64,000 nt of DNA from Mesotaenium endlicherianum (lineage: Eukaryota > Streptophyta > Zygnematophyceae > Zygnematales > Mesotaeniaceae). The notes under the pieces were generated by a model that was not told the origin of the DNA, did not search any database, and saw only the letters and a program-made list of their open reading frames with translations. Shown here one piece after another: positions 1 through 10,299 of this stretch; positions within the stretch are counted from its first letter, which is position 1, and each line of letters starts with the position of its first letter. The position numbers were made by a program, and so were the translations under genes. The DNA lies in contig WELA01013853.1 in the NCBI GenBank assembly GCA_009602735.1, positions 345,059-409,058 on the forward strand, given 5' to 3'.

Positions 1-430
1 CCAACGTAGGCATCACATAGCTGTCTGGCTCCGTGTAGAGATTCAGTCGCTTGTAATCTCCACACATACGAGTGGCAGTGTAATTGTCGGCCTCGTCCTT
101 TTTAGCAACTACTACTGTGGGAGCCCCATGCACTGAGGTAGATTTTTCAATCATGCGGAGCTTATGCAGCTCTTCGCAAACTTTGTCCACACAGTCCCAC
201 TCTGTCTGACTGAGCTTATGCGGCCTAAGTCTGACTGGGTTATCAGTAGTTAGTGTGATCTCACACACACTGGCAGTGGTTCTACCAATCTCCTCCTTAG
301 TAAAAGCAAACACCCTGCGGTGTTTCTTCAGCAACCTTTCTACTTGTGCTCCATGCTGGGCTAAGACCATTTTCCCAATGGCAAAAGTCTCGGTTTCAGG
401 TTGCTTCTCCCCAACAAAGGCATCCAGTAG
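1..430 (-). pseudogene. Start of reverse transcriptase of A1, cut by window edge
   Basis: The complement of roughly the first 130 bases encodes a fingers-domain reverse transcriptase signature: TVVVAKKDE, then RMCGDYKRLN, then YVMPT. This matches the 'FV.KKDG..R.CVDYR.LN' block of Ty3/gypsy and pararetrovirus enzymes. Upstream of it is the usual pre-RT sequence that pairs a Pro-Val-Arg-Leu segment with a helix before the fingers. The catalytic palm, RNase H and integrase would lie to the left of base 1. RT copies the element RNA into DNA. The sequence is rather divergent from the RTs of families B, C and F in this window, so A is a separate lineage. Confidence 0.7.
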
Positions 431-2290
431 TTGCTACTCCTTGGGTGCAGGTGGGGACTTTTCGCCCTCATCCTGGCCCTCAGGCTTTTCTGCCTGATTC
501 TGGCTCTCAGGCTTTTCTGCCTGATTCTTAGGAGGTGGGGTAGCAAGCTTTGCAGGTTGCTCCTCCGTTGCCATAGGCTCTGCAGCCTGTTTCCTAGGCT
601 TTTTACCTTTCTCAATGACGCGTCGCCCCTCCTGCGGTGAGGTGTATGTCAGGCGCCTCCGGATGGGTTGCCTCAGGAACATTTCCTCGTTGACTGCAGT
701 CCAACTGGTCCCGCTTCCTCCTTTTTCACGTGGCCAAGGTTGGTTTGCCACTAGCCAACCTGCAGGATCTGTCCTAGGGCTGATTACCCAGCCCCACTTT
801 TGCTCAATAATAGCCATGCGGGCGACGGTCGTGTCATACTCCTCCCTTGCGGGTGGTGTGACCATCCATGATTGCGCCAACGTTTGCGGCCTTTGAGGTG
901 CCGCTAGTTGTGCGAGGAAAACATCATCTGCTGCGGTCAAGCGGCTGATGGTGTTTCTCAGATCCATCAGTTCCCATTCTGGGATTGCAGGTGTCATGGG
1001 AGCAGGTGCCTCCGGCCTCTGCATCCTAAGATTTGATAGTTGCAACAAGGGCGTGTTGATGCCTGGCGGCACACTAATGCCCAATGCCATTGCCCTGCAA
1101 ATCAAGCCGTCCTCTCCCTCTCTCTGCAAAATATCCCGCAGAGGCGGAGGAGGTCGGGCTGTGGTTTCTCGCGGAACGCCCTCTCTCTGAGCCTTCCCCT
1201 TACGCTTGAAATATTGCTTTAGCATCCTCCTAAAAGATGCGCTACCCTCACGGGCCACCTTCCTTGGTTTGCTTGCGCGACCCTTGGGCTTACCTTGCGC
1301 TGTCTCCACTTTAGCAGTGCAGGCAGTCACCTCCTGCCGTTGCGGCGGTCGTGCGGTTGACTTGGGCTCTGCCACTGTAAGACTGGCAGTAGGGGTACTA
1401 GATGTTGGTGACCTTAGTTTTTCATAAAGGTCTGTCGGGCTTGGCCCCATCAGGTGGTCAGCTACCCAGTCGTCTATCCTCAGCTCTTGCAAGTGAAGCA
1501 GATCCAACTCTGGCGTGGGAAAACGTGGAGTTTCTTCCCTGGCTTCCTCTCCATTGTTGAGTGATCGACTCAGCTGTGTTGGCAACTGTGTCTTGTGGTT
1601 GCCCTTTGGCCTCTGGCTCTGGGCTCATCAGAACAGGTGTGGCGGGCAATCTTTCGACTGTCTCCTTCTTGCGTTGTTCAAAGATCACCTCCAGGCAAAT
1701 GGTCTTTCCAGACCCTCCAGAATTTCCTGAATTCTGACTGCATTCTTCGGCCCATTTGCCAATATTGCATTGGCGTTCTTCATATCTTGAAGTTGGCGCG
1801 TCTGGGGATGGGCTTCTGAATACTTGGTCTTGGGCCATGTTCCGTAACTCTGAAGTGGTCTCTTCCTCCCATTCCGGCATCCTCACAAATATTTGGCTGG
1901 ATCGTTCTGCAGATAATGGGACCTCCTGTGATTTGCTTGCTGCAGTGCTCGCCAAAGGGTTTGCTTCACCAGTTGCCTGGTCTTCCATGGCTACGTCTTC
2001 TCGTAGCCTTCGCAACTCTCTTTCCAGAGGGTCGTGTAGAGCCGCCATCCGATTGTCAATTCGCGCCAATAGGTCTTGACACGTGGTCAACTCCGCCACT
2101 CTGGTTTCTGTGAGTGCTTCTTCTTGGTCAGCCTCAGCTGCGTCCCTTTCAACACCATATTCTTCTTGTCGCTGATGCGCTTTCCTGATAGCTCTAATAA
2201 TATCAGAGGTTGGCACCACATGGACTCTAATCGTTACTGGTCTCGGCCTGGGCATAGGCTTGTTAGAGAATGTCATCTGCTGCCAAGTCA
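430..2290 (-). pseudogene. Linker between methyltransferase and RT in A1, function unknown
   Basis: About 600 codons of largely open minus-strand sequence join the methyltransferase domain to the reverse transcriptase. It is hydrophilic and rich in Glu, Arg, Pro and Lys. A predicted helical stretch lies near 2,000-2,200, with many Glu/Arg and the segment RELRRLREDVAMEDQ. A Lys/Arg-rich patch sits near 1,200-1,300 (KGRASKPRKVAREGS) and a Pro/Glu/Lys tail near 430-600. I recognise no zinc knuckle, protease active site or chromodomain in it. It could hold a divergent protease, or be a DNA- or chromatin-binding extension of the methyltransferase, but nothing in the sequence proves either. Confidence 0.5.
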
Positions 2291-3260
2291 TAATTGTCTC
2301 CACCAACCACGTCATGGAGTGATGCCCAATCATATTGCCGAATATCTTCCCAGCGTCATCCTGTCCCACCATCGCAACAATTTCTTGTGCAATGGAGTTG
2401 GGTACCCCCACGCACCTTCCCTTCTCTTCAGCTGTCGGCTCTCTCCACTGAGCTTCTCTGTCGTGCGCATCCTTGACCATTCCTGGTCCTCCATTCACGA
2501 ATGCGCGTGATCCTGGGTATGCCGTGAAGGTGGGCGCACCACCCTTGGCCGGCCTGGCTCGTTGACCACGTACTGTGGGTAGGAATCCCTCCTGATCAGT
2601 GGCTTGGTTTCCACCATCAGTGCTTCTCCCACAGATACTGCTGTTGGTGAGCGCCGCGTAATCTCCTCCATCTCCCTCAGGACTTCAATAGACATGCCGT
2701 TGGTCCATAATAGTCTGGCCCGGTGTGAGAGTCCTCCGTGCCTCGCGTCGTTGATCAATACATGATGACCCAGGGTGGAGTCAAAGACCAGTCATGGATC
2801 TCCTGGCTTCATCTGGTTGTAATCCATCCCTGGATGTACATTCTCAATCACAAACACTGGTGGGTAGAGGTGCTGGCGTTTCCACAGCATACTGATGATT
2901 TTCACCATCCATCCCCAGTGTTGTGCTCGCGGGTCACTGAATCCACTCTTGTTCCCAGCTTGCGAGAAAGGTTGACAAGGGAATCTCGCAAAGATCCAGG
3001 CAATCCTGTAACCATACAGGTCCTTAGACTTCACATTGAGAATGTTTCCTCCAGCAATACGCACCAAACTAGAGTCAGTAGGCACCAACGACTTGAAATG
3101 ATGCATTTGCCGCATCTGACTCATGACCTCATTAAATGCCGTGAAAGCACTCTCATCATTGTCCATATACAGCTCTTTGGATACCTAGATACCTCGTTGA
3201 ATCAGTGAGATGGTTCCAAAACCAAGTCCGGCAAACAATTCCAGCTCTAATACTCCTCTC
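2290..3260 (-). pseudogene. Cytosine-C5 DNA methyltransferase domain carried by retrotransposon A1
   Basis: C5 methyltransferases transfer a methyl group from S-adenosylmethionine to carbon 5 of cytosine in DNA. The conserved motifs appear in the canonical order on the minus strand. Motif I (SAM binding) is LELELFAGLGFGTISL near 3,191-3,245. Motif IV with the catalytic Pro-Cys is FPCQPFSQAG near 2,955-2,990. Motif VI is FVIENV near 2,837-2,855. Motif VIII is SHRARLLWTNG near 2,696-2,728. A motif IX-like segment, REPTAEEKGRCVGVP, lies near 2,400-2,444, and a motif X-like GNM near 2,331-2,339. The PCQPFS form resembles DNMT1/bacterial-type enzymes, while motif VIII resembles DNMT3-type HRAR. 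It lies between gag-like sequence and RT on the same strand, so it is element cargo rather than a stand-alone host gene. The copy is broken. DNMT capture by retrotransposons is known from charophytes and dinoflagellates. Confidence 0.8.
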
Positions 3261-3539
3261 CTGCAAAAAGGATCTTCCATCCTCACAATGCCTTGTGGCA
3301 GCGGGTCTACTCCAGGCATCAAATTGGCAGCAGACTTAACTGGATAAGGAACTGGCAGCAGCTCTTGCGGGCCACGATCCCTGTTACTCACAGCTTCCAG
3401 TTGCTCCAATCCGGATTTGACCTCCATCACTGTCTCGTTCTTCTGACGGACAAATTGCACATAACGGTGCACCTTAAGACTGCAATCCTCTGGGAATTTT
3501 GCTTCAAGCAACTTAAAGAAACGACGCAGACAGTGCTCA

Positions 3540-4135
3540 GAGTCTAACTAGTCATCCCCAGCCTCCATATCCCAACGGCAACTAGCCAACGCTTGCGCAT
3601 GGCTTGCTTCCGTGGTGGCACTATCACCATGCTGCCCTGTAAAAGGTGCAGCCCTGACCGTTACTCGTTCCTGAGCGTTAGCAATCTTTTCAGACAATTC
3701 TGCACACACTTTACTCGATTCTGCGACAGACCCAGCATCATCATCTCGAGTAGCCGCTCGCTGTTGACCCTTGGTGAGTTGCCTCATGGCATCTGTTAAT
3801 TCTTGTATTAGTGCAGCTAAGTCTACGCTCTCAACAGGTGCAGCAGGTATCGCTCTTCCTCATGACAAAGCGGACAGGCGGGCTTTCGCAGCCTCTTTCT
3901 GGATTTTTAAATCCCTCGCCTTCTTTTGCTCGTCAAACGCCCATTCCTGGGTAAGGTTCTCATCCTTCCGAAATTGGCGATAAAGCAACAAGGCATCCTT
4001 GTCCACATACTGAACCAAGCTTATGAAAGCAACTGACTGAGTATAAGAAGAATCCTTTCGGATTCTCTCAAAGAAATCAGCCCAATAGATCTCATCAAAT
4101 TCTTCAAAAGTGAGACTATTTCCACCGGTTTGTCC
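3540..4135 (-). pseudogene. gag-like region of A1, part beyond the hAT insertion
   Basis: The minus strand next to the hAT left end encodes a capsid-like segment, TGGNSLTFEEFDEIYWADFF, followed by a predicted helical, charged stretch (DALLLYRQFRKDENLTQEWAF) and a Lys/Glu-rich helix. This looks like the capsid core of a Ty3/gypsy Gag ('..GG.L.FEEFL..'). The region between it and methyltransferase motif I (3,511-3,260) is also open and rich in Glu and Lys, but I cannot assign it. The other part of gag lies across the hAT insertion, at 11,756-12,075. Confidence 0.55.
4128..4135. repeat. Target-site duplication, left side of hAT
   Basis: Eight bases (gtttgtcc) directly before the left terminal inverted repeat match seven of eight bases at 11,756-11,763 (atttgtcc). 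An 8-bp duplication is the hallmark of the hAT superfamily. Confidence 0.85.
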
Positions 4136-4136
4136 C

Positions 4137-4153
4137 AGGGTTACGCCGTACGC
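4137..4153 (+). repeat. Left terminal inverted repeat of hAT
   Basis: The 17 bases AGGGTTACGCCGTACGC are an exact inverted match to 11,738-11,754. The first base of the element differs between ends (c on the left, t on the right when read inward). Just inside, at 4,164-4,220, are repeated CGTAC-containing words (gtacgcttaattaagcgtac is palindromic), likely transposase-binding subterminal motifs. Confidence 0.88.
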
Positions 4154-4870
4154 CGTACAGGCCGACCCTCGTACGCTTAATTAAGCGTACTGAACCAGTA
4201 CGCACGTACTAAGCGTACGAATAATTTTCAACTCGTGCGCGCCGCCCAGTGACGCGCCGACGTATTCACGTATGGCACTGCACGCTCCGTTTCACTTATT
4301 AGTTTAAAATTGTCGTCGATCGAAGCGATGAAACATGACAGTACATGCAGACAAGTTTTATCAGCAACGGCGGGAACATAAAATAACAAGTGAAAGTTTC
4401 ACCAATATTTGGGCCATCATGACATTGGTTCCAATTTCCCTCTCTTGCACATACGCATCTGCTTCGGTGTAGTGCAGCCGCGAATATTTACAAGCCAAAC
4501 TTGAGGCCTAATTAACAGCTCTGTAGCCTCTTGTTGTTCATTCTACATCTGCTGATCATTCTTGTAAGTTTCTTTACCTCGTTTTCATGACCTCGCTTCC
4601 TCGCTCGCTTGTTCTTGTTACTTGTATATGTATTCATGTTTTGTTTATGGAAGTTTTTTATTCCGTTTCTTTGTGGTTGGTTCTGGTAATGGATCTTCAA
4701 TTAGGCTTAGCTCACTAGTGCTAACAATGTCAATGTTCATGTGAGTGGCAGGCCTACACAAAGAGCACAAAGTTGAACCCATCTAGCGCCTATCGACGTG
4801 CCACCGTCCACAGACAAGTGCATCAGGTCACATGCGCCTCTCCCCTCCTCTTTTCTGCTGTCTTTTTTGG
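4154..4870. other. 5' non-coding part of hAT between its end and the minisatellite
   Basis: After the subterminal CGTAC-rich block (to about 4,225) this stretch has mixed composition and no supported gene. It probably holds the transposase promoter and 5' leader. The segment at about 4,735-4,870, with the words 'gcctatcgacg' and 'gacaagtgc', is repeated in diverged form at about 6,835-6,975. The array and its upstream flank were therefore duplicated together. Confidence 0.45.
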
Positions 4871-4889
4871 CATGGGGGATCTATTTGGC

Positions 4890-6770
4890 TTGTCAGGGCT
4901 GGCTGCCAGCCCCTTGCTTGCTTTTGTGGGGCTGGCTGCCACCCCTGAGCTTGCTTTTGTCGGGGCTGGTTGCCAGCTCCTGCTTGCTTTTGTGGGGCTG
5001 GCTGCCAGCCCCTTGCTATTTTAAGATTTTAGTTGGGGCCAGCTGCCAGTCCCTCTCTTGCATTTGTCGGGGCTGGCTGCCAGTCCCTCTCTTGCTTTTG
5101 CCGGGGCTGGCTGCCAGCCACCTGCTTGCTTTTGTGGGGCTGGCTGCCAGCCCCTTACTTGCTAATTTGAGATTTTAGTTGGGGCTGCCTGCCAGTCCCT
5201 CTCTTGCGTTTGTGGGGCTGGCTGCCAGCCCTGAGCTTGCTTTTGTCGGGGCTGGCTGCCAGCTCCTGCTTGCTTTTGTGGGGCTGGTTGCCAGCCTCTT
5301 GCTATTGTAAGATTTTAGTTGGGGCTGGCTGCCAGTTCCTCTCTTGCGTTTGTTGGGACTGGCTGCCAGCCCCCTACTTGCTTTTGTGGGGCTGGCTGCT
5401 AGCCCTGAGCTTGCTTTTGTTGGGGCTGGCTGCCAGCCCCCTGCTTGCTTTTGTGGGGCTGGCTGCCACCCCTGAGCTTGCTTTTGTCGAGGCTGGCTGC
5501 CAGTCCCCTGCTTGCTTTTGTGGGGCTGGCTGCCACCCCTGAGCTTGCTTTTGTCGGGGCTGGTTGCCAGCTCCTGCTTGCTTTTGTGGGGCTGGCTGCC
5601 AGCCCCTTGCTATTTTAAGATTTTAGTTGGGGCCAGCTGCCAGTCCCTCTCTTGCATTTGTCGGGGCTGGCTGCCAATCCCTCTCTTGCTTTTGCCGGGG
5701 CTGGCTGCCAGCCACCTGCTTGCTTTTGTGGGGCTGGCTGCCAGCCCCTTACTTGCTAATTTAAGATTTTAGTTGGGGCTGCCTACCAGTCCCTCTCTTG
5801 CGTTTGTGGGGCTGGCTGCCAGCCCTGAGCTTGCTTTTGTCGGGGTTGGCTGCCAGCTCCTGCTTGCTTTTGTGGGGCTGGTTGCCAGCCTCTTGCTATT
5901 GTAAGATTTTAGTTGGGGCTGGCTGCCAGTTCCTCTCTTGCGTTTGTTGGGATTGGCTGCCAGCCCCCTACTTGCTTCTGTGGGGCTGGCTGCTAGCCCT
6001 GAGCTTGCTTTTGTTGGGGCTGGCTGCCAGTCCCCTGCTTGCTTTTGTGGGGCTGGCTGCCAGCCCCTTACTTGCTTTTGTGGGGGCTGGCTGCCAGCCC
6101 CCTGCTTGCTTTCGTGGGGCTGGCTGCCAGCCCCGAGCTTCCTTTTTTTGGGGCTGGCTGCCAGCCCCTTACTTGCTATTTTAAGGTTTTAGTTGGAGCT
6201 GGCTGCCAGTCCCTCTCTTGCGTTTGTCGGGGCTGGCTGCCAGCCCCCTGCTTCCTTTTGTCGAGGCTGGCTGCCAGCTCCTGCTTGCTTTTATGGAGCT
6301 GGCTGCCAGCCTCTTGCTATTTTAAGATTTTAGTTGGGGCTGGCTGCCAATTCCTCTCTTGCGTTTGTTGGGACTGGCTGCCAGCCCCCTACTTGCTTTT
6401 GTGGGGCTGGCTGCTAGCCCTGAGCTTGTTTTTGTCGGGGCTGGCTGCCAGCCCCCTGCTTGCTTTTGTCGGGGCTAGCTGCCAGCTCCAAGCTTGCATT
6501 TATTGGGGCTGGCTGCCAGCCCCTTACTTGCTATTGTAAGGTTTTAGTTGGGGCTGGCTGCCAGTCCCTCTCTTGCGTTTGTCGGGGCTGGCTGCTAGCC
6601 CCTTGCTTAATGTTTTAGGGTTTTACTTGGGGCGGGCTGCCAGCTCCTTGCTTGGTGTTTTAGGGTTTTAGTCGGGGCGGGCTGCCAGTCCCTTGCTCTG
6701 TGTTTTGGGATTTTAGTTGGGGCGGGCTACTAGCCCCTTGCTTGCTTTTGTCGGCTTGCTTGCGTATTTG
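4890..6770 (+). repeat. GC-rich palindromic minisatellite array 1 inside the hAT
   Basis: Tandem units of about 30-36 bp are built on the near-palindrome GGGGCTGGCTGCCAGCCCC followed by a spacer such as ttgcttgcttttgt. Variants of the spacer (ctgagcttgc, tccctctcttgcg, ttttaagattttagttg) alternate in a regular order. Roughly 55-60 units are present. Each unit can fold into a short hairpin. Because units are near multiples of three, several plus-strand frames stay open by accident and encode Leu/Ala/Trp-rich nonsense. I do not call genes here. Confidence 0.93.
4921..6040 (+). repeat. 594-bp higher-order repeat within array 1
   Basis: A segment with one defined order of spacer variants, starting at 4,921, recurs at 5,515 with very few differences. 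For example, the piece at 5,203 recurs at 5,797, again 594 bp away. Part of the same order appears a third time from about 6,180 to 6,420. This shows recent block duplication on top of the basic unit. Confidence 0.85.
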
Positions 6771-6984
6771 TTTCCTGTTGATTTGGGCTAGCAGTCTGTT
6801 TCATAATTTTACAACATTGTCTACTTTTTTTTTGTCTTGTGTGAAGCAGGGCAAGACAAAGAGGAGTGAGTGGACCCCCCTTGTGCCTATCGACGCGCGC
6901 GCTTATCGACGCGTGAGCAATGACAGGTGGACAAGTGCCTTGACCCTCCCTCCTTCCTCTTTCCCCTCTCTCTCGTGCCCCTTG

Positions 6985-7720
6985 TTTGCTTTTGTTGGGG
7001 CTGGCAGCCAGCCCCGAGCTTGCTTTTGTGGGGCTGGCTGCCAGCCCCGAGCTTGCTTTTTTAGGGGCTGGCTGCCCAACCCCTGCTTGCTTTTGCGGGG
7101 CTGGCTGCCAGCCCCTTACTTGCTATTCTAATGATTAAGTTGGGACTGGCTACCAGTCCCGCTCTTGCGTTTGTCGGGGATGACTGCCGCCCCCTGCTTG
7201 CTTTTGTGGGGCTGGCTGCCAGCCCTCAGCTTGCTTTTGTTGGGGCTGGCTGCCAGCCCCGAGCTTGCGGTTATCGGGGCTGGCTGCCAGCCCCTTACTT
7301 GCTATTTTAAGGTTTAAGTTGGGGCTGGCTGCCAGTCCCTCTCTTGCGTCTGTCGGGGCTGGCTGCCAGCCCCCTGGTTGCTTTCGTGGGGCTGGCTGCC
7401 AGCCCTGAGCTTGCTTTTGTCGGGGCTGGCTAATAGCCCCTTACTTGCTAATTTAGGGTTTTAGTCGAGGCAGGCTGCTAGCCCCTTGCTGATTTAGGGT
7501 TTTGGTTGGAGCTGGCTGCTAGTGTGCGCCTTGCTTAGTTTTAGGGGAGCTGGCTGCCAGGCTCGGGGCTGGCTGCTCCTGTCGGGGCTGGCTGCCAGCC
7601 CCGTGCTTGCTCTTGTCGGGGCTGGCCGCCAGCCCCTTGCTTGCTGTTTTAGGGTTCTAGGGTTTTAGGGTTTTAAAGTTTTAGGATTTTAAGTTGGGGC
7701 GGGCTGCCTGGCAATTATTG
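6985..7720 (+). repeat. GC-rich palindromic minisatellite array 2 inside the hAT
   Basis: About 20 more units of the same GGGGCTGGCTGCCAGCCCC type follow a non-repetitive spacer (6,780-6,980). Units become more diverged towards 7,720, where the spacer shifts to 'gctgttttagggttttag'. The array stops about 70 bp before the apparent splice acceptor of the transposase gene (ag at 7,789-7,790). It may therefore lie in a 5' intron or leader of that gene. Confidence 0.9.
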
Positions 7721-7804
7721 GCTTTTTTGGGGGTTGTTTGAATGACATCTTACTTTGTCTCTTATTGGTTCTTGTGCTTCATTATTGCAGGTTTCACCTT
7801 CATC

Positions 7805-10196
7805 ATGTCTCAACCATGCACTTCGTCTGGAGCAACGCTTGCTGGAATGAGGACGTCCACCGGAGCTTTAAGCACTCGTCTTCCCCCTAGGGCAGTTGCT
7901 GCAAGGTCTGGTCCAGAGTGGGGCCATGTGGCCATCGTTGCGGAAGCCAAGTCCAAGAACTCATATCCGAAGGTGAAGTGCATATATTGCCCTAGGGAGT
8001 TTACTGGTGGAGCCACGCGGATTCGTGGCCATTTCACGGGAGGCTGTAAGGATGTTAGTCAGTGTGAGGAGGTTCCTGACAATGTTGTAGATCTCATGAT
8101 TAGCCGTAGCAACGGTAGTGCTAGTTCTCTGTTGGGAACGCGACGTAGGAAGAGTGCCATGCAAGCTGCACGAAAGCGCGTGCATGAATGGGGTTTTGAC
8201 GCTAGTGGCTCACCATGTGCAAGTGCTGGAGGGTCCCCCTCAGGCAGGGAGTCGAGTCAGACCTCTATAAGTGAAATGTTCCAGAAGATGAATGCTGATG
8301 TTGTCCATGAGACTGTCGCTCGCTTCTTCTATGGTACTGGTTCATCATTCAATGTTGCTCGTAGTGAGTTCTTTAGGGACATGTTGGTTGCTGTCAGTAA
8401 GTACACCCAAGAAACGGGTGTTGTGTATGTCCCAATGAAGGATAAGCCTCTCGGAAGTACCTTACTAGATAAAGAGATGCTGAAGATAGAGACTTGGGAG
8501 AATAAACAAAAGAAGGGACTCCCGCAGACAGGTTGTAGCATTGTAGCAGATGGGTGGACCGATCCATGCGGGCACCCTCTTCTTAACGTGCTTATGGTTG
8601 TGGGAGGCACTGAGATGTTCATGGATGCTATCAACACTGAGGGTGAAAGGAAAACGGGTGACTACATCGGTAACCACCTGCTTGCAGCCGTGGAGAAGAT
8701 AGGGGCCGAAAATGTCGTACAGCTTTGCACAGACTCTGCAGCTAACATTTTAGCTGGTTGTAATGTGGTTCGCGAGAAGCACCCGCACATATATTGGACG
8801 CCTTGTGCTGCTCACATTTTGGACCTGCTGTTGAAAGACATAGGAAAGATAAAAGAGCTCGAGGGCATAATTGATAGCTTCAAGCACTTGGTCCAATTTG
8901 TCGCAAACCACCACATGCCTCACGCTTTTTACCGTGAGCATGGGGCAAGGCTTGGAAATAAATTGGAGTTGTTGAAGCCAGGGCCCACGAGGTTTGCTAG
9001 TAACTTCCTTTGCTTGCAAAGACTCATCGTTGTGAGGGATACCTTACAAGCTATGGTGTCTGAAAGAAGATGGTTTGAGTGGGCGGCAAAGAATGGTTGT
9101 GTAGGTGAGGCTACGGAGATTAGAGACCTAGTTCGCGACGATGAACTTTGGGAGCGAGTGAAGGTATGGATAGCTGTGTGTGAGCCGATCGTAGTTCTCC
9201 TTCGACTAGTCGACTCTCCACAACCTTCTCTCGGGAAGATCTGGGCTCGCATGAGTGCCATTAAAGAGCATGTGCTTGAGGTTGAAGGACTCAAACCGAC
9301 ACAAAGAACCCAAGTTAAGAAGGACGTGAAGGCTCGCTGGGACCAACTTCACAGCCCCCTACATTCTGCGGGTAAAAGTCTATTTTGATGTTGCTCACCT
9401 TTCTTGCTCGGCGGCTGCTGTTCTCTTGCATGCTTGTTATTGTGAGTTGATCATTGTTATTGTTATTGTGCTTGTTATTGTTATTGCTCTCTTTTTTGTG
9501 ATGTGCATTGCGTTCTCATATACTGAGTGTGCTTCTTGACTTTGTTTGGCTACAGGCTACTATCTGGACCCCGAGTTCCAAGACCATGAGTCTTGGGCAG
9601 TTGAGAAGTGTCTACTAACCGATTGGTCCAACGTGCGGAATACCCTTGTCGGAGGGAGTGTGCTTGATCGAGCGTTGGTGGATCGAGAGTTGGCACTCTA
9701 CCGGCAGAGCGGTGACATTTTTGGCGATGATGTTTGCAAGGCTAATAAGACTATGATGCCTGCTCACAAGTGGTGGGAAACATACGGAAGTCATTGTCCT
9801 AACCTTCAGCTTCTTGCTATGAGAATATTGTCACAACCTGGTTCAGCAGCTGCATGTGAGAGAAATTGGTCTGAGTACGGGTTTGTTCATAGTCCGATTC
9901 GCAATAGGCTGCTCCCTACTAGAGCAAAGAAGTTGGTGTACGTGCATTCTATGTTGAGACTTCAGGAGAAGAGCTTGGACTTCCTTGGACCAAGTGTTGG
10001 CGCCACTCCATGGGTTGAAGAAGCGGAGTTCTTGGAGACACCTGAAGAGGAGGGTCTCAATCTTGCCATGCATGCCTCGTTGAGTGAGGAACAGGAGATA
10101 GAGGTAGAGGATGAGGAGGTGGAGGAAGAGGAGTTGGAGGAGCGACCTAGTGTTTTAGCTCCAGGAAGAAGGAGGCCTAGAGAGATCGGTTACTAG
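7805..10196 (+). CDS. hAT transposase (BED finger, DUF659, hAT dimerisation domain), two exons
   Basis: The enzyme cuts the element out and reinserts it, using an RNase H-like DDE active site. Exons are 7,805-9,371 and 9,556-10,196. The 184-bp intron (GTAAAAGT...TTTGGCTACAG) falls in the expected spot, giving the family signature LHSAG-YYLDPEF. The predicted protein is 735 residues. A BED-type zinc finger lies near residues 59-81 (C59, C62, H76, C81). A DUF659-type region contains the first Asp in VADGWTD (D249) and the second in LCTDSAANI (D310). The C-terminal dimerisation domain holds the third acid in SAAACERNW (about E624), followed by a strongly acidic tail. ATG 7,805 is preferred because a splice acceptor ends at 7,790; an in-frame ATG at 7,742 lies before that acceptor. 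No internal stop or frameshift is seen, so it looks functional. Confidence 0.9.
9372..9555 (+). other. Intron of the hAT transposase gene
   Basis: The sequence begins GTAAAAGTC and ends TTTGGCTACAG, with a T-rich interior containing repeated 'ttgttattg'. Removing it keeps the frame (phase 1) and restores a conserved hAT block, so the call is supported by the protein as well as by splice signals. Confidence 0.85.
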
Positions 10197-10299
10197 ATGT
10201 GTCTGTCAGCTAACATATATGTAGTAGAGGTAGCATGTATTCTCACTCACTTTTTTTGGCTAAGTCACACTGCACTCTCTATTAAATTTGGCAATTATA

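Noticed and set aside
2290-3511. A host DNA methyltransferase gene
   Set aside because: gag-like and reverse transcriptase sequence lie on either side on the same strand, and the leader/LTR is shared with A2. No typical plant accessory domains (BAH, UBA, chromodomain) were seen.
4773-7131. Long plus-strand open frames encoding Leu/Ala/Trp-rich proteins
   Set aside because: They are read-through of the minisatellite in several frames at once. Unit lengths near multiples of three keep frames open, and there is no independent sign of coding.
4890-7720. Possible CRISPR-like array
   Set aside because: Units are tandem, with spacers that are themselves a few repeated variants rather than unique sequences. 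The context is a eukaryotic transposon.
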